A DNA stretch of 64,000 nucleotides from Costus lasius (lineage: Eukaryota > Streptophyta > Magnoliopsida > Zingiberales > Costaceae), in the NCBI GenBank assembly GCA_027563935.2, contig CM050453.2, positions 63,472,018 to 63,536,017 of the forward strand, given 5' to 3'. Below are positions 21,801 to 30,613 of the stretch, one piece after another. The notes under the pieces were generated by a model. It searched no databases. It worked only from the letters and a program-made list of their open reading frames with translations, and was not told where the DNA came from. The translations under genes were made by a program, and so were the position numbers. Position 1 is the first letter of the stretch. The number at the start of each line of letters is the position of its first letter.

Positions 21801-23071
21801 GGTTCTACTGGCCGAACCTTTACCAAGATGTAGCCAAGGTTGTGAAACATTGTAGGACTTGTCAGCTCACCAAAGTCCACAAGCATAGTCCCGGCCTGTA
21901 CACCCCCTTACCTATTCCCCATGCCCCTTGGCAAGACCTTAGTATGGATTTCATTCTAGGACTACCCCGAACCTCAGCCAAACATGATTCTATATTTGTG
22001 GTAGTTGATAGGTTTACTAAGATGGCCCATTTCATAGCTTGCACCAAAACCACTGATGCCTCCCATGTGGCTAAACTCTTCTTTAGGGAAGTTGTAAGGC
22101 TACATGGAACACCCTTAACTATAGTGTCTGATAGAGACCCTAGGTTTGTAGGACATTTTTGGAGAACCCTCTGGACCCTTCTAGGAACGAAACTCAAGTT
22201 CTCCACAGCCTACCATCCCCAGACGGATGGGCAGACTGAAGTGGTCAACCGATCACTTGGGAGTATCCTTAGAAGTTTGGTAAGTGAACACCCTGGCAAC
22301 TGGGATAAACTCTTACCCACTGCCGAGTTCTCCTACAACAGTACAGTCAACAAGACCACAGGTCTCTCCCCCTTCCAAGCTAACCTAGGATATCAACCCA
22401 ACAAACCCATAGATCTCTTCCCTCTACCTAGACATTTTAGAACCTCTTTACCTGCTCGTGACTTTGCATTACATACTTCGCAAATGCACGCTGAAATATT
22501 TTCAAAAATGCTAGAATCTGTTAATCAATATCGCGAAGCTGCTAACAAACATCGCCGAGAAAGGTTATTTTCTACAGGTGATAAGGTGATCCTACGAGCA
22601 CGGGAAGAGCGCATCCATGGGATTGGACACAAGTTGGAAGCAAAAGGACTAGGCCCCTTCACCATTGTGGATAAAATCAACGACAATGCCTATGTCCTCG
22701 ACCTACCACCTGAACTGGGGATCCCCACCACCGTCAACGTGGAGGATCTCACCCTCTATCATGAGCCCCTCTCCATACCAGATCCAAGTGACCCTCACAA
22801 AATGGAGATTGAGGCTATTCTGGAAGACCAAACCAAGTTCACCACTGATGAGGTACAAATGTTTTATCGTGTTAGACTCATTAATGGTGAAGAGGTATGG
22901 CTTCCTGAGTCTGAGCTAGCTATAGCCGCCCCTGAGTTACTCCAAGGGTACAAGGACAATTCTCCAGAGGAGAATTCTTCCAACCCGGGGAGAGCTGATG
23001 GAGGCAGTAGCCCTGCTCTGAGGAGATCTGGTCGAATCCGTAGGGTACCCAATCGATATGGGTTTCCTTAG
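18881..23071 (+). CDS. pol: Chromovirus gag-pol polyprotein (gag rest, PR, RT, RNase H, IN, chromodomain-like tail)
   Basis: The frame is uninterrupted and in phase with the preceding gag segment; the first internal Met is at 18887. In order it has the gag domain, a CHGC...H....C zinc knuckle (first Cys codon 19415), and protease VIDGGSS (Asp 19703). RT has MCIDCRAINK and YFDD at 20747-20758. RNase H has CDASGVGIGG, and the integrase zinc module (GHHGRDKT, HCRTCQ) follows. The integrase core has Asp 21947, Asp 22130 and Glu 22238 (DD35E). The tail from about 22800 resembles a divergent chromodomain (ILED, FYRVRLINGEEVWLPESEL, APELLQGY) and ends RRSGRIRRVPNRYGFP. The last 76 bp lie inside the 3' LTR. 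Apart from the stop at 18878 every catalytic residue is present. Confidence 0.92.
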   Translation, partial: WSMIPEHSKVRLAKCLLEGNARLYWTNVENNQQRLNLPPIDTWLEMRQQLKLKYVPSYFQSKLFDQASSLTQGAMTVDQYTASFEEFLLRGNPGENPLFTLSRYKNGLRSEIRKGLTYYQIDSIEVAHLRAKEIEQELKVAFRREFSASRPSPRPTQPQSSSTPKPQSSSYPEPSRVKCHGCQKYGHYMKDCPKRVLYLGEETQTPRLEDINDPDSGCQVLEDTEYDSSEEPAQNTLGVVRCTLIKPSPTDDWRRTSIFHTYTKCNGNMCKVVIDGGSSLNAVSHSAVTKFKLKIEAHPTPYNISWVNQSSVPVTHRSLVPLQFGTYEGQIWCDVITMDVAQVLLGRPWLYDMDVVHYGRTNTYVFSHSGQKIKLKPSMPRELKASTNKGKIEETKQPTLQLMRPKDYRPDQPLFTLVLKEVNQEEESKPPPEVEALLEHYSELTPEELPTGLPPLRDIQHAIDLVPGSTLPNLPHYRMNPTEHQELKRQIEDLLEKGHIRESLSPCAVPALLTPKKDGSWRMCIDCRAINKITVKYRFPIPRLDDMLDMLVGSKWFSKLDLRSGYHQVRIRLGDEWKTAFKTKDGLYEWLVMPFGLTNAPSTFMRLMTQVLKPFIGKFLVVYFDDILIYSKTKEEHLEHLRKTLDLLKEEQLYINLKKCSFLSHSVIFLGFIVSEEGLQTDPSKIQAIIDWPEPKTITEVRSFHGLATFYRRFIRNFSSIVAPITSCLKQGEFSWTKSASKAFQELKDKMTTAPVLRLPDFNKVFEVDCDASGVGIGGTLSKEGHPIAFFSEKLNEAKQKYSTYDKEFYAVVQALRYWRHYLIHREFTLNSDHQALSYLSAQKKLNSRHAKWVEYLQQYTFVLRHKSGSENKVADALSRVTLLLNKMHVEVTCFESMKNAYFECPDFSTLYADLSQDPLSHPLYTLRDGYLFLGPTLCVPKTSIREFLVWELHGGGSAGHHGRDKTQALVKERFYWPNLYQDVAKVVKHCRTCQLTKVHKHSPGLYTPLPIPHAPWQDLSMDFILGLPRTSAKHDSIFVVVDRFTKMAHFIACTKTTDASHVAKLFFREVVRLHGTPLTIVSDRDPRFVGHFWRTLWTLLGTKLKFSTAYHPQTDGQTEVVNRSLGSILRSLVSEHPGNWDKLLPTAEFSYNSTVNKTTGLSPFQANLGYQPNKPIDLFPLPRHFRTSLPARDFALHTSQMHAEIFSKMLESVNQYREAANKHRRERLFSTGDKVILRAREERIHGIGHKLEAKGLGPFTIVDKINDNAYVLDLPPELGIPTTVNVEDLTLYHEPLSIPDPSDPHKMEIEAILEDQTKFTTDEVQMFYRVRLINGEEVWLPESELAIAAPELLQGYKDNSPEENSSNPGRADGGSSPALRRSGRIRRVPNRYGFP
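22987..22995 (+). promoter_or_regulatory. Chromovirus polypurine tract (within pol)
   Basis: GGGGAGAGC abuts the 3' LTR and is also translated as part of the pol C-terminus, because pol overlaps the LTR. Confidence 0.65.
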
Positions 23072-24613
23072 GGTTCCATTTCTTGCATGGCATTTAGGGT
23101 AGTTTGCTTTTCAATAAAACATGCATCATGTAGACATTTATGGCAAGTCCACTTATAGTAGGTAGTGCATTGTAATTCATGAACTTATGTATTCTTGCAT
23201 CATAAGTAGTGCATATAGGCATTAGGATCATTTTGGCAGGTCAACCAGGAAAGGAGCAGCTCAAGTTCCAGCTCAAGGTCACTCAAGCTCCACTCATCAA
23301 GTTCAGCTCCAGAAAAAGAAAGAAGACTTCAAAGTCCAAGTTCACTTCAAGCCATGACATGACTCACTTGCCATCCTTGTTGGGCGCATATTCAAGAGAT
23401 CAAATCAGCCACCTCATCATGACATGCGCCAACCTCTACTCCAATCAAGAAATGCATTCAATTCCCTCATCCATCAAGATCCACAATCAAAGGGAATCTC
23501 CATCAAGATCCACAATCAAAGGAGAGCAATTATGAAGGCATTTATGTTGAGTTGCCATCTCTTGTTGCCGCTCAAGCTCTCATGGAAAGGATTCGAAATT
23601 TGAAATCCTCATCCATGCGCCAACAAGCATTATGAAGACCCTCTCATCGCCCATTTAATGAAATGCCAAGAGAAGATCATCCATAGAAGGAAGCTCTTAA
23701 AGAGGATTTGCGCCCACCTCCTCATGAAGATTTTGAATTTCGAATTCCAACCATTTTTGTAGAAGGCGCAAGGAAGATAATTACTATCCTGCCCTAGCTT
23801 CAGCTCACCTATAAAAGCATGTCCATCCCCTTGTATTTTCGATTACCTCTTGATGAAATATATTGTCTATTAGTTGCCTAGGTTAAATACTTGTGTTAGT
23901 GATTGAAGTTCTTTAGCCGAGTTCTCCTCTTCCTCCTAGCTTTTCCACCGAGGCTCTAAGAAGTTCTTCCCTTGCTTGTGTGCGCCATCTCAAGAAGGAC
24001 TTCCCTCACTTTCGGTTTGGAGCAAGAAGAAGATCCCCACTTGGCCTCAAGGAGCTTCCATCCCAATCGGCTAAGTTTCTTCCTCAACCTTTGCTTTAGA
24101 TTTTAGAACTCTTCTCTACACTAAACCTTGTTTATTTACTTTGTAGCTTGCGCTTGGAGTGGGTAAAGAAGGGGCGCCTTCCCCTTCCTTCTCTTTCTCC
24201 CCCTCCTTCTCTTTAGTTGTTAGGATTAGCAAGGGAACTTGTGAGGCTTAACCTCACCCCTTGATCTGTTTTTGTATTAAAATCCGTGACCTGTACGGAT
24301 CATCTGTGTTTGCTTGTAAGCTCCACCCTACACCTTCCATCAGAGTTGGACCGGTGAAGATCGGGAAGCACAGCCCTTCAATTCTCAAGGGCTGCACTGT
24401 AAGCTTATCTTCCAGCATTTACAGCTTTCTAGTGTAGTTTTGAATTCCTGTCTTTAGTGTAACTCGGGTTTTTCCTATATTTAAAATACAAAAAAAATTA
24501 GTTTCTTAATCTCGTTAGTATAATTGCGGTTTTCTCTTATTATTAAACTAGCTATAAAATAAGTTTTCAAAACTCGTTGTTTGAATGCTTTAGAACCCCC
24601 CCGTCCTACATCA
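22996..24613 (+). mobile_element. Chromovirus 3' LTR
   Basis: The LTR is 1618 bp with no difference from the 5' LTR noticed. Positions 22996-23071 encode the last residues of pol and its stop codon. It is followed by the target duplicate AATTC. Confidence 0.95.
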
Positions 24614-25067
24614 AATTCTTTCCAAATTAGGGGATATGAGTTCGATTGCATTGATTATGTGATCCGTGCACTCTAATCTCGTCACTAGAAAAAAGGTGGT
24701 AATCGAATTGGAGAATGTGAATGATCAACAAAAAAAAGAGAAAAGAAAAAAGAGATCTTGGAAACCTAATTCCTGTAAACAAAAGCATCATAGATTTGAA
24801 TTGAAATTGGGTGAAGTCATGAGATTGAAAATTCTATTTATTGTACATGTTGCGAAGTTTTATTTGATTGAATTATGGATCTAGATGATTGAGTTCTAAG
24901 GATGATATGTTTATTTGAAGTTTTATAAATCGATTGATAGAGTTTTTCGTTGATGAGTTGTATTTTAGAAATTTATTGAGCATGAAAAGGTTATTCTTTT
25001 GATCAATCTTTGATTTCAAATTTTGATTTTTGCTTGAGGACAAGCAAAGTTTGAGCCTTATGTATTT
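24614..25067 (+). other. Athila A 3' untranslated region, right part, with polypurine-tract hairpin
   Basis: This continues the region cut at 16721. It carries TTTGCTTG-AGGA-CAAGCAAA (25029-25048), a perfect 8-bp stem shared with Athila C at 55591-55610. The plus-strand primer should lie between this hairpin and the LTR start at 25068. No ORF is supported. Confidence 0.7.
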
Positions 25068-27136
25068 TGATGACACCAAAATATATAGTATATTTTGTAT
25101 CATTTTTGTTATCTTTTCATGCTAAATTGAAGATCTTATTACTTGTTTTCATGCTAAATTCATTGAATATTGCAAAGTCTACTTCTATTTTGGTTTTTCA
25201 TGATCATCAGGTAAAAAGGCACTATTTTGAGGCATTTTCAAGCAAAATCAAAGACATGAAAGAGTTACCATCATCAAGAGGAGATCACCTAAGAAATTTC
25301 ATGAAAATCGGAGCATCTCAGCAAAATACGGCAGGGCCGTAAACTATATTACGGTACCGTATTTTTATACGCTACCGTAATATCGAGAACACTGTCGTAG
25401 TTTGAGGAGTTTCCGAACATAAGGTTTTTCAGATTTTACGGCAGTACCGTAAACCAGATTACTGTACCGTATTTCAGAGCGCTTCAGAACAGAAACTTTG
25501 CTTGATTTTACGGCACCCCGTAAAGGATTACATGGGCCGTATTTTACAGTCACTTCCGAACAGAGAGTTCAACCGATTTTATGGCAGTACCGTAAACTAG
25601 ATTACGGTGCCGTATTTCCCAGACGACATCAGAACAGAAAACTCGACCGATTTTACGGCAGTGCCGTAAACTATTACACTGCCATATTTCTGTTGTTGAA
25701 CATGATTTCTAGGTCAATTCTGAAGCCCGATTCTTGCAGAGATGATTGCGGGCGAACTAGAGCTTTATATTCGAAGCCGTAAGAAGCAAATTAGAGCCTT
25801 TGATGGGAGGATTACACACACACCGAAAGCTTTCATCGACTGTCGAGGGAGAAACCATGATTCACGCCGCCGCCTAAGGTTCCGTAGCTATGACCAATCC
25901 AGACCACCTCCGGCCGTGATTTTTATACTGAAGCTTCGTCTTGAGGAGGAGACAACGTGACAAAAGTTTCAGAAGAGAAGGAGATCAATCGAAGGAGAAT
26001 TCAAGGAAAGAAGAAGGATAGCCACTGTTCATCGAGAGCTTTTGAAATTACGACTGTGAAATACTTCATAGCCGTCTTGTATTTTCCCAAAACTTTTCTT
26101 TTACTGATTTTTGATCTTCTGAAATTATGGAATATTGTATTTTCTCCACCATGCTAGCTTAAACTATTTTTGGGACATGGGGGAGTAATCGCCTTTGATT
26201 TTCTTAAATGACTAGATAATCTTTTACTTTCATGATAATTATTCTACTTTGATAATTTTACCTATGCGCTTACTGCTCTAAGATTCTCCTTAGTTTATTT
26301 CTTGCCATCATGTTTAGAGCTTTCGCAATAAGGACCGAAAGGTGATTTGCTAGAGAACTTGGAATCCTAAAATTGATTAATAGGAACTCACTGTAGGAAA
26401 CTAGGTTAAGTTCTTGTTTCTTTATTTTAGAAAGCTAAATTGCCATGATGATAATAATAAACTTAGGATTGAGTTATTGTGTCAAACATGGAGATCTTGC
26501 ACGAAAGTGAAGATCGGAACGTTGGAGAACCATAGGTAGAACGTGTGTTGAGTCTCGGATGGACGAAAGTGATCCTTCAGATTCCACACAAGGCAATCAA
26601 CTTAGAATTCGGATGCACGAAGATGATCCTTGAGTTCTTTGTCTGATGATTTACCTATCTTTTGCTTGGGATGAATCTTGCGCAAAAGCGAGGATTTATT
26701 CTTGCATGGTTATCTGCACGAGAGTGAGATAATCCTCTTTTTAGGTAAATTATGTCTTTATCATATTAGAATTTGATTGATGAATATTTTATTTCATAAC
26801 TAGTCATGGAAATCAAAGCGGATGAAACCCTAGTCCCAGTTCTCTCCCTGATAGTATTTCTTTCTATGTATTCGCGATATTTGCTTGACTTTCATTCGAC
26901 TACCTAGATAGTAAAAAATCAATTGATCAGTACTTGACAACATAGGTCTCTGTGGGTTCGATATCTTTCTCTATTACTTCGAGTATCCATGCACTTGCGG
27001 AGATAACAACAAGTGTGGTAATTGAACAAGTTTTTAGAGCTGTATCAGGGGGTGACAAGTCCCTGTGCGCCATCACTTAGGTTTTGGCTGCGACTTTAGA
27101 AATAAGTTTAGTTTACCTACTTGTTGGGATACAACA
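25068..27136 (+). mobile_element. Athila A 3' LTR (complete, 2069 bp)
   Basis: It runs from TGATGACACC to GGGATACAACA. The ends are defined by homology to Athila C, whose ends are fixed by a target duplication. Palindromic repeat units start at 25432, 25504, 25575 and 25649. GAAA-loop hairpins, several mutated, lie at about 26498-26727. It shows substitutions and indels against the 5' LTR. The next base starts a truncated copia LTR, as expected if Athila A inserted into that LTR. Confidence 0.88.
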
Positions 27137-29186
27137 AATCCCCAGTCAAGTGTCAAAGTGGATAAGGGACAACTGTGATGCACTTGAGACTGGTTTATGC
27201 GCTAGTTGAGCACGGGTTGCTAATGCATGCATATGGGTATATGAAGGGAGATATACTGGATCGATCCACCATAAAGATTTGACTTGGTGTCACAGGTCAA
27301 ATCTTACAATGACAGAGATTTACTCGTCCTTGACTTGAGGGCATTGATATCTCTATATGGTAAGGGATGTACTTTGATACAACTTAACACTCCACGTAAC
27401 AGGGGAGTCATAACGGTTGTCATTGGGTATATCTTGAGCCATATGAGAGATTCAATGTGCCAATAGAGGATTTGCCCCTTCCCTACGGGGAATTTTGATG
27501 TCCATGGACCCCTACATAGTGCGTGACTAAAAGTGTGTGGCCACACCCAGGTTAAGCCTGAATAGAGTCATGACCATTGATGTTGGAATTAACAAGTGTG
27601 ACACACTTGTCTGACTTGGATTATCAGCCTGGCAAAAGGACTAGAGTGTACATATATCTTGTCACAGTTTTAGGGGATGTCGATGACGACTACATTCCGA
27701 GGACTTGGGTAGCAATGATGTACTGCTAGGTGCGACTCATTGCTTGTGATGACTTGTGGTTATCACTGCCAACGTCTAAGGAACCTACAGGGTCACACAC
27801 CTAGACACTCGAGATCTCGTATTGATCGAGTTGCCTATAATCGAGTCATTTGGTTGATTCGAGTCAGTTAGGGAGTCCGATGCATCGCGGATGCGTGTGA
27901 TGAGTTGGAGATGATCTTTCGGGATGATGTTGCATTTTGACTTCTGTTGACCCCGGTTGACCTTCGGGTGACCACATTTGTCCTCAATGGACTGGGTCCA
28001 GTCGATGGGTCAAATGTCACTGGATTTGTCTGGTTAATTATCAACGTAATTTAAACACAACACATGGGACCATAACTTAAGTAAATTAAATGAATATTTA
28101 TATTCATTTTTTTCACAACTTAAGTCATGGGGGCCACGCACAACTTAAGTGAATATTTATATTAGATATATTCATCACTTAAGTTGCGGATCCGCATCCA
28201 TTAAGCTTTAATGGATCTAGGTGCGTATTAATTATGAAAATTCGTAATTAAAAGAAGCCCTTGCCAAAAATCGATTATAACTCTTCAACCTAGCCGCCAA
28301 GACCTCTCTCCTTCTTCCCCATGGCGACACCATGAAAGAACATGTGCCCCAAGGTGGATATGCCATGTTCTTTCACCATGGATGCAAGAAAAAGGCTTGG
28401 AGCCCTCTTCCTTTCTTGATGATCTATTCTAAGTGGGATTGGCACAAGAGGAGATGGTATCTTCCTCTCCATGGCGTCTCCAAGGAAGGAGTGGCGCCCA
28501 CATGGTGGAGATGGTGTCTTCTTCTTCAAAGATCACAAGAGAAGGCTTGGAGTCTTCTTTCTTCCCTAATGGTGAATCCCTATAGTGGATTGACGCATGT
28601 GGAAGCCCCTCTTCATACCATGGGCGCAACTTCCATGAAGTTGGCGCATATGGTAAAGGAAGAAGAAGATGAGGAGTTTACAATATCTCTTCTCATCATG
28701 TTAGTGCATCTCTTTGGGGAGATTGGTGCTTACGTTGATGGAGAAGGAGATCTTCCTCATGGGAGCATCTTCATGGTGGCGCATGCCATGAGGAAAAGTG
28801 GCTAGAAAAGAGATTGACACAAGTTGTAGAGCTTCCCTCTCCATGTGGTCAATATTCTCCCTTGAACACCTATTTGGCGCATCTTGGAGATGGCACAAGC
28901 AAAGAGGCAGCGACATAGGCAATAGGATGTTCCTCCCGAAGGCTAGCACCAGGCGTGGAGTGAAGAGAATCTCGAGCTGTCCGTGTGTGCACGATTGTAA
29001 AGGGCGGACACTTGTGCGCCTCTTCTTCGTCATCATCTGCCCCATGGATTATGCGAATAAAGGTGTATTACTCTGATACATCTAGTGGATCACTCGTAAG
29101 GGATCCTGACTCTTAGGGTTATCCTATTTCGGGCCAACGCCTCCGCTATTATTAAAATTTTAAAATTGGCTCGGGGATTCCCTACA
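27137..29186 (+). mobile_element. Copia LTR fragment, first ~190 bp missing
   Basis: The sequence matches, in pieces, the reverse-strand copia LTR at 32584-34444 (shared blocks around GTGGATAAGGGA, GACTTGGTGTCA and CATATGGGTATAT). It starts at a point equal to about base 190 of that LTR and ends GGGATTCCCTACA. Athila LTR sequence resumes directly, with TGATT (29187-29191) as the probable target duplicate. The left part is absent because Athila A lies there. Reading frames inside it, such as 28332-28805, have no domain. It may be a solo LTR or one end of a larger copia; the window cannot decide. Confidence 0.7.
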
Positions 29187-29542
29187 TGATTCACTTATCT
29201 TCTGCATTGAATAGATCCTACGCGAAAGTGAGGATCGGTTCTTTGTATAATTATCTACACGAAAGTGAGATAATTCTATTATGAAGTGAATTTGTCTTTA
29301 TCATAATAAGATTTGACTGACGACCTCTTATTTATATCTAGTCATTGAAATCAAGGTGGATGAAGCCCTAGTCCCATTTCCTCTCTGATTATCTTTTTTC
29401 GCGTGTTTTCGATCATTGTTTTGCTATTATTCGGTTGCCTAGATAGCAAGAACTCAATTATTTGGTACTTGACAACGAGGTCTTTATGGTTTGATATCTT
29501 TCTTTATTACTTCGAGTATCCGTGCACTTACGGACAACAACA
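29187..29542 (+). mobile_element. Athila B 5' LTR, right-end fragment
   Basis: The segment matches the right 350 bp of the LTR at 41972-43898 (same AATAGATCCTACGCGAAAGTGAGG variant) and ends ACAACA before a decayed PBS. The left part of the LTR should lie upstream of the window, beyond Athila A. Confidence 0.8.
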
Positions 29543-29548
29543 AGTTTT

Positions 29549-29566
29549 TAGTGCCATTACCGGGGA
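29549..29566 (+). promoter_or_regulatory. Athila B decayed primer-binding site
   Basis: TAGTGCCATTACCGGGGA differs from the intact site at 1788 by four transitions (three G to A and one C to T). It would prime poorly. Confidence 0.75.
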
Positions 29567-29633
29567 CCTTAGTTTTGTTAATATCAAAATAGTTGAAAGT
29601 ATTGCTAGACTAGGTTTTGTTTATTTCCTAGTT

Positions 29634-30613
29634 ATGTTCTATCTTGCTATTATTTTCTGTTTACTTGAGTTATTTGACCTATCTGCTTTAGACTGCACAG
29701 GAAATTTAGATCTGATGGTAAATCGGAAATCACTTAGGGACTATGCAGCCCTAACCCACAGGAGCTACACTTTAGCATCGCCACTCCAGCTATTAAGGCG
29801 AATAATTTTGAGATCAATCATACTTTTTTGTCTATAATCCAGCAGAATCAGTTTGGAGGGTCACCAATTGAAGATCCTTATCAACATTTATATCTTTTTC
29901 TTGAATATTGTGACACCATCAAGAATAATGGAGTTTCTAATGATGCATTAAAACTAAAATTGTTTCCTTTTTCTCTTAGGGACCGAGCGCATTCTTGGCT
30001 ACATTCTTGACCTACTAGTACTTTCACCACATGGAAACAACTATCAAAGGCTTTCTTAATGAAGTACTTTCCACCCGGCAAAACCATCCAATTGAGAAAC
30101 CAAATTACATGCTTTGCACAGAGGGATGGCGAACCTTTCAGTGAGGCATGGGAGCGGTTCAACGAATTACAATGGAGGTGTCCTCACCATGTCCTTGCAG
30201 ATTGGATTTTAATTCATACATTTTATAATGGCTTACGTTATAATACCCATTTGACTGTTGATGCTGCTGCAGGAGGAACCCTCATGAGCAAAACAATCGA
30301 AGATGCTTCTACCCTGCTTGAGGAGATGGCCCTGAATCTTAACCAGTGGGCTCCTGAAGAAGGAATGTTGTATTGTCATCAACATGGTAAGAATGAGAAT
30401 GAGGGATGACGAACCTTGACGGAAGAGGTAAATTCTTTTAGTGTGGAGTCCATGCTTGAGAAGTTTATGGCTAATCAAAATCAATTAATGACAAATCGAA
30501 ATAAAGAGATTGAAGAACTAAAGGGATTGGTCAGTCATCTTACCTCTCAAGTAGGATCCTTAGCTGCTTATAAAAAAAACTCTAGAAGATCAAATACCGG
30601 AATTGGACCCTAG
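29634..30613 (+). pseudogene. gag: Athila B gag, multiply broken
   Basis: This is Athila Gag, with SPIEDPYQHLYLFLEYCDTIK and LFPFSLRDRAHSWL recognisable. A 1-bp deletion near 29745 shifts the frame after RDYAA, and the same lesion is present in Athila D near 44105. Nonsense codons are TGA at 30008-30010 (D has CGA) and TGA near 30407. A run of A bases near 30575 adds another frameshift before the gag-protease linker. No product can be made. Confidence 0.85.

Larger units (their letters stand above)
16722..24613 (+). mobile_element. Chromovirus-like Ty3/gypsy element, 7892 bp, very young
   Basis: LTRs of 1618 bp each run from TGATGGAGGC to CCTACATCA. The target duplication AATTC lies at 16717-16721 and 24614-24618. 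Internally there are a tRNA-iMet PBS and one gag-pol frame with PR-RT-RH-IN order and a chromodomain-like C-terminus. No difference was seen between the two LTRs in the stretches I compared, so insertion is recent. Protease DGGSS, the chromodomain position and pol running into the 3' LTR suggest the CRM/Reina/Galadriel side of chromoviruses. The exact clade is not settled. Confidence 0.95.
1..27136 (+). mobile_element. Athila A: Ty3/gypsy Athila-lineage retrotransposon, 5' end outside window, with two nested insertions
   Basis: The element has a partial 5' LTR, a tRNA-Asp-type PBS, decayed gag-pro-RT-RNaseH-IN, a PPT region and a full 3' LTR ending in CAACA at 27136. Copia-1 (5724-14836) and a chromovirus (16722-24613) interrupt it, each with a perfect 5-bp target duplication, so both are younger. 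The two LTRs differ by numerous substitutions and indels, unlike the near-identical LTRs of the nested elements. The gag, the FMDD RT motif and the PBS assign it to Athila. No env-like ORF was seen between pol and the 3' LTR, although some Athila elements have one. The 5' target duplication lies outside the window; on the right side it should read AATCC (27137-27141). Confidence 0.9.

Noticed and set aside
21638..22206. Minus-strand ORFs opposite the chromovirus pol
   Set aside because: They are shadows of a long, motif-rich plus-strand frame.
28332..28805. 157-codon ORF as a possible host gene
   Set aside because: It lies inside a copia LTR fragment, has no recognisable domain, and its composition follows the low-complexity LTR sequence.
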